Assembly: GCA_031841125.1 (NCBI GenBank)
Contig: CM063111.1
Span: 59,953,535-60,017,534, forward strand
Source: Acanthococcus lagerstroemiae
Lineage: Eukaryota; Arthropoda; Insecta; Hemiptera; Eriococcidae
DNA length: 64,000 nt
Reading direction: 5' to 3'
Part shown: piece by piece, positions 45,195 to 54,484 of the stretch
Layout: every line of letters starts with the position of its first letter
Position numbering within the stretch: the first letter of the stretch is position 1
The notes under the pieces: model-generated
Database searches by the model: none
Seen by the model: only the letters and a program-made list of their open reading frames with translations
What the model was told of the DNA's origin: nothing
Translations under genes and position numbers: made by a program

Positions 45195-45340
45195 AGCTCA
45201 GGGGGGGGGCTAAGTATAAAGCGCAAATAGCAAACTTGGAGTGGTGGGCTCATGAGAGCCTGACAAGTATCAAAATAATACTAAAAATTCTTTCCCGCAT
45301 ATCATTTTTCAGTTTTTTTAGGGGCTTTCAGAGGATTTGG
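45195..45340. repeat. Dispersed ~130-bp repeat, copy 3 of 3
   Basis: Shares GCGCAAATAGC, TGACAAGTATCAAAATAATAC and TTTTTTTAGGGGCTTTCAGAGG-type blocks, in order, with copies near 2,275 and 16,615. A G9 tract lies at its start. Unknown class. Confidence 0.55.
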
Positions 45341-45491
45341 ATTTGGTAGGCAAAAAGCTTTTGAAGTCTCTCTATTAGCGTCTTTGGTGCTAAGTAAAGT
45401 AATTTCTGTAATCGAGATTGCTGCTGGGTCCTCTGTTTCTCATGTGGATTTCAGGAACAAGGACTGATCACTGAAATTTTTTATTTTTACA

Positions 45492-45737
45492 CCCGATGCT
45501 TAATGAAACATCCTTTTTATGCCTGCGGAAAAACCACCCGTTTTCAGCCCACTTTGCGCATAATTTACACCATCCTTCAACCAATCAGCGACGACTACCC
45601 GGAATAAGCCCTCTTTCTCCCCCGGGCTTATCGAGGGTGTTTCAGGGTAGCTACCGGGCTCACGGCTGAATACACCCTTTTCAAGTCCTTCCACCCGGTT
45701 TACACCCAGGCGTAATCGGGGAAACCTAAGCATCGGG
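45492..45737. mobile_element. 246-bp CCCGAT-ended element, TSD CA
   Basis: Ends CCCGATGCTTA and TAAGCATCGGG are perfect inverse complements (11 bp). CA flanks both sides (45,490-45,491 and 45,738-45,739). The interior has ACCCGG/TACCC and GGGT-type short motifs but differs from the other members. No frame of its own. Confidence 0.8.
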
Positions 45738-45739
45738 CA

Positions 45740-46975
45740 ATAATAATTGGAAGCCGTTTGCTGAAAAGTTGGTGATCTATTATTTTTGCTATCAAGGGAA
45801 CTGCGAAGTTGAAGTTGAAAACCAGGGAGTGGTAAAAGCTGGTAAAACTCGAGTAAGGGAGTAAGTGGCTAATATATTATGGTTCAACAAATGCTAGACC
45901 TCGGATGCTATTGATTAACAATCATCAACGACGATTTCCGCGTAGGAATTAATTAAATTCTTAAAGCTTGTAATATTATGTTCTTTGATAAAACACAAGA
46001 TAGATACCTAATACCTATCCTATGCGTAAATTATTGATTATAAGATCTGGGATTGAACAAATACTCTCACTAAAATAAATTGGAAAAAAAAACAAATACA
46101 TAATTTAGAAATTGAAGATTAAAATACCGGAACCCGATCAAAAATCTTACCCCGACTGTTAAGTTCCACATCTCTTACACCTGGTGGTTCGTTCAAATCA
46201 GTATCGCATTCTGATTTTTGACTTTTAAAATATTGAAATAAAATAAGATGTTTTGCCGGCATCATTATTGCGTCCTCTCATTTATTTGGACATCAGAAAG
46301 TTGGAAGCTCTGGGATCCGGCTGGGAGTTCGGAATATTTAATATCTTCGTGGCTAAAGAAAAAATGTCTCCCATTGAAGATTCCGAAGCCAAAGGGCCCA
46401 ATACTCCAGAATTTGGAAATTAGTTTCATTCAATAGGTAAGTGAATAAATAATATGAAGTCTGTTGCTGGTTGAACGTACAGGTACACCGAATGTTATAT
46501 TAGTCTACCAATGGATAACGTAACTAATTAAACCCCTACGAAGTTATGCTCATACCTTACTTTATTTTTCATTGAACCTGAAAAAGTTCATATCCGTAAT
46601 TAGTTGGACACCTCTCCACCTACTGCACTACCGCTTCTAGCGAGCATTGGGAAGTTCTATGAAAACACAAAAGTGGAACATGAGATCATGACAGCGTGAT
46701 TTTATGATTCATCATTTTTTTGTTTACGGTGTTTTGGTTAGGGCTGTGGAAAGGGAAGAAAAAATGTGTAAAGGAGAGGGGTAGAGAGGTATTAATATCA
46801 TGTCACGGCAATCCTGATGACCTGATAATTGTCCCTAATCGCCTAATCTTCTAATTGTTCTGGAGTATTTCAAATTTTACAAATTTAATTGGGCAGTCAT
46901 TATTTGTGTTATTGGTTGTTTGTCTGTGAAAGTGATTCGTTGACTCTGCTGTATATTATAATTCGAGTTGTAAAC
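45740..46975. other. Region upstream of SMYD4-like gene 2
   Basis: Intergenic, AT-rich. The frame at 46,248-46,436 has no recognisable domain. The promoter and 5' untranslated region of gene 2 should lie here. None can be defined from sequence alone. Confidence 0.4.
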
Positions 46976-49900
46976 ATGTCTTACGTCGTTATTGAAAATG
47001 GTGAAGATTCCCTGACATGGAAGAAACTGAAATTGGCGAAAAGAAACGATGGAGCGGCCATTGTGAACGCGTTCCTTGAAAAACCTATGGCGCGTAAATT
47101 TGAATTTGTGTACGACCTTCTCTCAAAAGAAAAACTTCTCTTCAAAATAAGAAAAATCTCCCATAAATCAGCTGAACTGGCGATAAGGTATCTAGAGACA
47201 GGCAAGGATGTATTTGTTGGAAAACAAAACGATTTACGAGCCCTGAGATTGTTCACCAATAGTGTGGCCGTTGCTCCCGCGGATTCCTATGAACTGGCAT
47301 TAGCTTATGCGAATCGCTCTGCAGTCTTATTCCGACTGGGGAGATTCGGTTCAGCTTTGGTCGATGTCAATCGTGCGTTGAAAATGGATTGTCCTGAATC
47401 GCTGGGTGACGAATTACAGCATCTAAAAAGGGAATGCATCTCCAGAATTCGTGATGGGAAAGCGAGTGAATCATGTATAGTGAGTTAGTCTTCTTGTATA
47501 TGTATGTACCTGCCAACCTATGATGCTGAACTTTTGCATTTTTAAAATGCATACCTCTATTTCAGGGGTTACTGTTGGCGAATAAGCCAGTTACATTGAC
47601 TGCTGAGGCCCAGTTTGATGAGAATATAAGCGACGTCAACTACGATTGGAAACTCACTCATCCTGTTACCAATTTCAACAATGAGCTGTTACCGGATGCG
47701 TCAGAGAAAGTCAAATTACACCAGACAGAAGAAATGGGCAGACATCTCATAGCCGCTGAGGACATATTGCCGGGTACCTACACTTTGAGTAAATTGCTAT
47801 AATGGAACTGTTTTTGTTCGGGTTCATGTACCTTGCTTAGTGAAGAAGGATCTAATGTGTGATTTCAGGTGAAATGATCTACAGTACTAAATCATATATG
47901 TGGGCGTTATTTGAACTGTTCTATCATACGCACTGCTCGAATTGTGTTGTTCGGTGCGAAATATTGATTCCTTGCCCTGGTTGCCGACAGGTAAATTGAT
48001 GGTTTTGCTGCTTATGGTGAGAGTTTTGATACCGACTGAATTTTATTTCAGAGCATTTCGAATGTGTTAGGGAAGTTATGTACAAAATGGTTACCCATAT
48101 TAGGTACCTACTTAAAATGCAATGCTTCATTTATTATAGTTTAGTATAAGGTGTATCGGCGTAGGTACAGTTGCTTAATGGCGGCGTAACGATTCAGAAC
48201 TACTTGGCCCACCAATAACTGAAGTTAGTCCGTGTAAGGGCATAAGGTATAATAATAATACTGCCTGATGATGTGTGTGTGTGTATGTGTGATTGTGTAA
48301 CGGTGTTTTCGGTGATAAAAATAAATAATGGTTACAGCACCTGTTTGCAGTGAAACTGGAAGATCTTATATTGTCATATCTGGCAATATTTGGAAAGGAT
48401 GAAGTGTGTAATGTATTCAGTTTTGAAACTTTTGCTAACCCAAGTGAAATAAGAAAAGGCAATGTTCAAAGTGCATGGGGTAGTTAGCTTGTAGAAGCTA
48501 GTTTCTGTTCTTTGCTTTGAACTGTAGTCTTCATCAGGCTTTTTGAGTCCCAGTACATTAATTTGCTGTCAATATGTGGGCTAGTTTGGCTGACTGAATA
48601 TAGCCGGCTGGATGAGGCTGGAGACCTCTGGCTGTTGGCCTGGTTTTCTTTCCTACCTGATGGGCACTGTATCTTCTTGACTGACTTACCATGTCGGATT
48701 CCGGCTAGATTTTTGGCGCATAGAAGCTGAAAACTGGTTAAGACTATTTAAGATCTCACGAGGACTGTACTTACAACTTATACTACGATTGTTTTAAGAT
48801 ATTTAAAGGTACTTTCAATAAGATTGCAGTGTAGTGAACGGGTAATTTAAAAAAAATAAGCAACAAGATGAATAGGTCGCTTCAAGTTTTCTCCCCTTGG
48901 TTTTCCACAAGATAAAAATGTAGAAAGAAAAGACGACACAAGTAGGTTTCTAATGTTGATTAGTCGTTTCCAGGTTATGTTTTGCGGAGAACGTTGTCGA
49001 AATGAAGCGCTCAATCTATATCATCGAATAGAGTGCGAATATTTATCCGTAGTGAGGCCGCCGATAGTAGGACAGAATAACATCGAAGTGTTGACTTTGC
49101 GAGTGTTAATGAAAGCTACGAAACAGGGGACCAAATTGTGCGAGCTGATGGAGCATCCTATTTTCAGCGAGCCATTCACCAAAAACGGGTTTGATGTGAA
49201 TGTTAAGCTACTGCTCGATGATTACCTTACTATTCATAACCTCGAGGATAATTTTGCGAAAATGCCGAATATCACGCAATTCAAAAAAGCAGTAACGGCA
49301 GCCGTTTTAGTAGATATCTTGAAGCGGACTTCATTCTTGGACTATGCTCATCAGGAGAAAAATATTTCTATTACAGTAAGTTCTTATTTTTCAGTTCAGA
49401 GCTGCCGCTTTCTATCTTGAGCAGCAAGATTCTAATGGATGAACGAAGATTCATCATGCATGCTTCGAAATACTCTACTGTGTGTTACATATCTTGAATC
49501 ACCCTGTGTGATGAAGTCGTAGATTCCTGCAAACTTTCTTTATTGCAGGATCCGCGAACTGAGTTGACCGAAGTCGAGTGTTACCTCGGAACCTTGGTGA
49601 TGAAGTTACTGTGCGTTATCGAGTTCAACAGTTGTTCCCTTAAAGAAAAATCAGAGGCACCGGATTTATACCCTCCAACAAATAGCGTTGTCATTGGCAA
49701 TGCAAATTTCATTTTACAGAGTTTCGTCAATCATTCGTGTAACCCGAACACGTTTAAAGTAACATACAAAAATCATATGCTGCTGTATACATTCCAACCG
49801 ATCGCCTGTGGAGATCCGGTAAGTGCAGATGAGGGAAGCGTGTTTCCAGTGATTGTATGTATTTACTTGAGTACAGATTTCAATCTTGTAATTTTACTCG

Positions 49901-50589
49901 ACAGATTTTCGACGCATATGGTGTTAATTATTTGCGAAAAAATTTGTCCGAACGGCAAACTTATTTGAAAAAGAAACATTACTTTCATTGTGGATGCAAA
50001 GCGTGTAGATGGAACTGGCCGACGTTCAGTACTCTTCCCGATGAGAATCCCGATAAGAGTCTGACGTATCTGTCTGGAAAGTAAAGAAATTTGGATTTGT
50101 TAAACTTATCCCCATTTTTTCGTTGTATGTACCTACCTACTATGCTAAACTTTTCTTTTCTCTCGTGCTTTTAGTGTTGATAGAAAAAAGTTGAAGAAAT
50201 CTTCTGAATATTTTCGGAAATTGTTGGAGAAATACTTATTATTACAATCGAACGTCGATAACGAGTGGGATTTCATACGCGAACATATGATATTTTTGCA
50301 CAGGAGTATCAGAAGACCGTGTTACGAGTATGTATTCTGTCAGCGGATCTTGAAACGTATAATTAGGAATCGAGGGACCAATACATATCCTGCCTCGGAC
50401 CTCAAAATTTGGGTCTGAGGATATCTAGATTGTGATATTCTTAATGTTGTTATTCTTTGCAGTGATAGGTATATGTTCGAATGTAAAAATGATTTTTTAT
50501 GGTCAGATAATTTTCTTGACTTATGCGAAGAAGATTTTGATATTCCAAAACAAATTAAGCAAGAAATTCATCAACTGTGGGCACATTGA
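46976..50589 (+). CDS. SMYD4: SMYD4-like TPR/SET/MYND protein, gene 2, with two possible 3' ends
   Basis: Shared exons: 46,976-47,479; 47,566-47,773; 47,869-47,990; 48,974-49,375; 49,549-49,818; 49,905-50,080. Then either one exon 50,175-50,418 (641 aa in total), or exon 50,175-50,327 with a GTATGT donor spliced to 50,463-50,589 (653 aa). Intron phases match gene 1. TPR-like helices lie at ~60-160 (YANRSAVLFRLGRFGSALVD). The SET N-part is GRHLIAAEDILPGEM. MYND spans 260-299 (CSNC...CPGC...CGERC...H...C), SET NHSC 473-476, DAYG, then post-SET CGCKAC. The longer form ends in IKQEIHQLWAH, and its stop is followed by AATAAA at 50,622. The shorter form's end (RRPCYEYVFCQRILKR) aligns better with gene 1. 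ATG 46,976 has context AAAC. All key motifs are present. It is a putative methyltransferase-like regulator, substrate unknown. Confidence 0.88.
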
Positions 50590-50940
50590 AAGGAGTAGTA
50601 ACGAAATAATTGGATCCTAACAATAAATTGAAAATGTTCTTCCAAAAGATGTTGAGTCGAAAAATACCGATTTTGAGATGAGAGCTCTATCCAAAACAAA
50701 ATTCTTTTGTTTTCATTGCTGGTTGTTTGCAAGTTGCCGTGTATGCAGCTACTGTCTAATTCTACAACTGTCGGGCCAATTTTTTTAACAGATAGCGCTC
50801 TCATTTCAAAATTGATACTTTTCGACTTATTAACACCTTTTGGAAGAACAGGCTTTTCATGTGTTAGGATCCAATTGTTTCGTTATTTTTTCAATGTGCT
50901 TACAGTTGATGAATTTCTCATACCTAATTTGTTTTTATTT
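50544..50940. repeat. Inverted duplication of the gene 2 terminal exon and 3' UTR
   Basis: The left arm (50,544-50,700) contains GAAATTCATCAACTGTGGGC, then TTGGATCCTAACA and TGTTCTTCCAAAAG. The right arm, ending near 50,940, is its imperfect inverse complement (TAGGATCCAATTG, GCTTACAGTTGATGAATTTC). The left arm is the last 45 bp of the longer gene 2 reading frame plus its 3' untranslated sequence, so the right arm looks like an inverted copy. The spacer is about 60-70 bp. Confidence 0.75.
50622..50627 (+). terminator. Poly(A) signal AATAAA for the longer gene 2 transcript
   Basis: AATAAA lies 33 bp after the stop at 50,587-50,589. This spacing supports 50,463-50,589 as a genuine terminal exon rather than chance open frame. 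Confidence 0.55.
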
Positions 50941-51489
50941 TTTAACTTATAGCGCTTGCCGCAAATTATTTTATTTTAACGCAGTACTTGTGAGCTCCAA
51001 GTGTCGTAGTCCGTCGTGTGAACGTCTCATATGTTTCTTCCTATTCGTGGTAGGTACCTGTAAGCCGATGTTTTGTGTCTCTTAAATTCATAAACCTTGT
51101 GGAATCTCGTTTATCTATTAAAATACCATAACTCATGTAGGTATCTCTCTGTAATTGAAAAATTCTTTTTTCTCGATGGAAGATGAATCAGCATTGTATG
51201 ATGCGATGACATTCATGCCTGAAAAACTATATTTCCAACTTGTGCTGAGGTGTTTATTTTCATTACCAGACATAAACAAAATAATGATATGTCGTATACT
51301 GACCCGAATAAATCAGGCTAATCAGTCTCAGGCAATTTTAACACTTTCGTTATTTTGACGGAGGCAGTGGTCAGAATCGGAATAATGTTATTTTATGAGG
51401 AATGTAGGTGTAAAATTGCGTGATACTTATTCATTCTTTTAAAGTACCTAAGTCCACTTTGATCAACCCCAGATGATGATACCTGCTTG
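50941..51489. other. Intergenic, no supported gene
   Basis: An open frame at 51,176-51,358 (61 codons from ATG, beginning MEDESALYDAMTFMPEKLYF) looks mildly coding-like, but no domain, partner exon or poly(A) signal was found. Otherwise nothing recognised. Confidence 0.35.
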
Positions 51490-51738
51490 CCCGATACGCA
51501 GTCAGTTACCCGCCAGTTACCCAGTTACCCGCGGAAAAGTTGCCCATTTGTTACCCTCGAATTACCTCAGATTGTTCTTGTTCCCCTTTATTACCCGGGT
51601 AACTGGCGGTATACTACGCAATGAGTTACCCTCTAGTTACCCGCGGAAAAGTTACCCATTTGTTACCCTCAGTTTCCCTCAGATTACCCTTGTTCCCCTT
51701 TAGTTAACCGGGTAACTTGCGGGATTTTGCGCATCGGA
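51490..51738. mobile_element. 249-bp CCCGAT-ended element, TSD TG
   Basis: Left end CCCGATACGCA, right end TTTTGCGCATCGGA (last base changed from G). TG flanks both sides (51,488-51,489 and 51,739-51,740). The interior has GTTACCC, CGCGGAAAAGTTRCCCATTT and TTCCCCTTTA in tandem, the inverse of the internal motifs at 24,222 and 39,522. It has about two internal units. Confidence 0.75.
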
Positions 51739-51789
51739 TGGCTGATTTTTGGTTGAAGCTGGACCCATATATGTTATCAATATTTCACC

Positions 51790-52500
51790 AGTAGTATTCA
51801 GGCCGGCAAAGCGAAAAATTGATCTAACTATGAACTTTTCGAAGACAAAATTTATGTCAAATAGGGAGGGAATGAATGAATTTTTGTTGAATGGGGCAAG
51901 ATTGTATAGAGTAGAAGAATACAGGTATCTGGGACAGCCTATGAGATTTAAAAATAATATGGAAGGAATAGTAAGAGATAGGATCTCTAATGCGTGGCTA
52001 GCCTTCTGGGCAAATAAATCTATTTTGAAAAGTAAAATGAGAATAGGACTAACAGCAAAAATTTTGGAAAGTTGTGTGATGCCGGTGTTGACCTATGGGG
52101 CCCAAACGTAGTCACTCACGAAAAGACAAATGCAGCGTCTCACTAATACACAAAACGCAATGCTGAGGAGTATACTAAGATTCAGACTAAGGAATAAAAT
52201 TAAAATAACAAAAATTCGAGAAAAAACTGGAATTAAAAATATTGGTACAAAATAAAAAAACTAAAATTTAAATATGCCGGCCATATGTCAAGAGGAAATC
52301 AAGAAAAATGGAACATAAGGACCACAATTTGGGCCCCAAGGGAGCACAAGAGAAATAGAGGCCGACCAGCAACACGCTGGATAAACGAGATCCTCTCCCT
52401 ACTCGGGCCATGCTGGAGAAGAGCAGCAGCCAATAGGCAAGGCTGGAAAAGGGTGACGGAAACATATGCTCTACGGAGGGTAGAATAGGTTGGTGACCTA
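51790..52500 (+). mobile_element. RTE-like LINE C-terminal fragment
   Basis: The plus strand reads MNFSKTKFMSNREGMNEFLL, RLYRVEEYRYLGQPMRF and ILESCVMPVLTYGAQT, then a frame change to KRNRGRPATRWINEILSLLG and GWKRVTETYALRRVE. The order matches the C-terminal part of the RTE-like copies at 10,906 and 62,160, and stops break it. It is a 5'-truncated dead copy. Confidence 0.72.
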
Positions 52501-53946
52501 CATGCTTGGCCCCTATAAGAAGGGGATACACGTTGTTAAGCCTATTCAATGTTAAAATAAAAAATAGAATTCGGGCCGATCAGCGCTAGTATCGCTATCA
52601 ATAATAACGCTGATATCATACGAAAAGGTGCATGTTTTTGGCACCATGTACAAAAAGGTTCACCTTTTTATGAAAAATTATAATGTATCACTATGTCTGA
52701 TTGCAGCACTCTCTGTAGGATGGATGGCCCGAATATCGGGTTGAAAATGATTGCGAGGTTGGACTCAAAACTGTAGATGATATTTCTCATGTAATTAATT
52801 GGAAGTACAGATACAGTGTTCAGGTCATTCAGTAGTGCAGTTTAACCTCTCACAAATTTAAACAGCTGACTTGAGAACAGGCACACCAGTATGATTGGTA
52901 ATTTTCACCCGCGGACTGGTAAGGGAATTGTAAAGGGGGAATACTGCAGTTGCCAACCAGTATTTTTAAATTCCTGGAACAAGTCATATTTTGGGTGGGC
53001 CTGCAGTCTAAGGGGCCCGACCGGGGATCCCCCCCTCCCAACCAGTCCGCGTTTGGTAATTTTGATAGACCAACTGATCGGGTCTGCCGATGCTCTCATT
53101 TTATTCGGCCTGAGTAGATGATGCAATTATTTCGAGTAGGGCGTAAAGGCGATGGATGGTCATAATCAGTTTCGTGTTTTCACAAAAACTCTCAAGCAAT
53201 CGAAGCTTGCCATCTCTCCCCGTTTCACCGAACTAAAAGTGTGTTAGTACTGACACCAGTTGATGGTGCGAATAAAATCAATTCATCTGTGACTGTCTCC
53301 AGGTAAAAGCTCCTTAGTCATGCAACGCGGAATTTTCCATGAGAACAAAAAGAAAAATTGATAGCAGATATCCCACTTGAATTATTTTCACCGTTTTCCT
53401 TGGCAGTTAATATGACCAGAAAAAGAAAAACATTGCCTCCATTATTTTTACATGAAAGAGGAAACATTTTTCAGAATATACCGTTATCAGAAATTGTATT
53501 CATGCATGCTAAGAAGCTTTTTTTTGTAGAGCCAGTCACATCTGGAGACAGCTGGAAGCAGCTTTACACCTCTTGCATGATCTGTATAATGTATTTGTGT
53601 GTAATCTGCACAACACAGCTGTTTGTACTTTTGAAATTCCAGGTTCGGATGGACCAAATTCTTCTAAAAAGAATTAGTCCGCACTCGCCCTCCAGCTGAA
53701 GGGGGACTTGTCCGCCATACTTGGGGAGGAAACTCTACGGATTCCTCCAGGAAAATTGAGGGGAGTGTCAGTCCACCTCACCACATTAAGGGGAGTAGCC
53801 AGATTAACCCTATGACCTACCCTCTTCGCAACTAAGAACAAGGGGTGTCCGAAACCAGGCCGACCCTTGCAGTAGAGGAACCGACTTTTTATTATTATAA
53901 GCCTTTATGGTTTATCAACGGTGCATAGTTAAATAATATTGCAGTC
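52501..53946. other. Intergenic, no supported gene
   Basis: Open frames at 52,891-53,121 and 53,358-53,699 (113 codons) lack recognisable domains. A GC-richer patch at 53,640-53,880 (LSAILGEETLRIPPGKLRG in one frame) could be a decayed mobile-element coding piece, but no family can be named. A poly-C/G-rich patch lies near 53,030. Confidence 0.35.
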
Positions 53947-54099
53947 ATGAATGAAGAAACAAAACTGAAGATAAAGGACACTTTCATGGAATCTTTTACT
54001 CAACTTTATGAAAAGTTTTCATACAGTGACGATGTGATGACAGCAATTAGTCAAGCAACTAAGGAAATCCAAAATTTGAAAAACTGTTCGGAAAAGTAA
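53947..54099 (+). CDS. Possible small ORF or terminal exon, 50 aa
   Basis: ATG 53,947 to TAA 54,099 gives MNEETKLKIKDTFMESFTQL and then YEKFSYSDDVMTAISQATKE, an acidic/lysine-rich helical peptide. It follows ATATTGCAG (acceptor-like, ending 53,944 or so), and an AATAAA lies near 54,173. This could be a 3'-terminal exon of an undetected gene or a chance frame. No family recognised and no upstream exon found. Confidence 0.25.
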   Translation: MNEETKLKIKDTFMESFTQLYEKFSYSDDVMTAISQATKEIQNLKNCSEK

Positions 54100-54484
54100 A
54101 TGTTGTTTCTGCCTAGAAAACATTTAACAAATATAACTATTTTACTAAGAAAGGTAATCTTTCCCGAAGGAAAATAAATGTGAACAATACAAAACGGCGG
54201 GGGAAAAAAGTAGCGATTGGAAGTAAGATGACGGCTCACCATGATCATATATATGATAGTCAGTCATGGGAGACACTCCATCACTGGCAAGGCAATACAA
54301 TTACTGTAATAAAAGTAATAATATTGTTGCCAGTTTTTATTCTTCTTCTTTCTTCAAGAGACTATTTTTTTTCTTTACATAATATAACCCCTATATATAC
54401 AATTATATTATTTCATGATATAACTTACGCATTACTTTCTCTTTTTAGTCATGGTTCTTTTACCATTTGCTTATGGTTTACCTA

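Noticed and set aside
46889..46975. Upstream extension of SMYD4-like gene 2 from a TTG
   Set aside because: The extension (hydrophobic and Cys-rich) has no counterpart in genes 1 and 3. ATG 46,976 has a better context and aligns with the paralogue starts.
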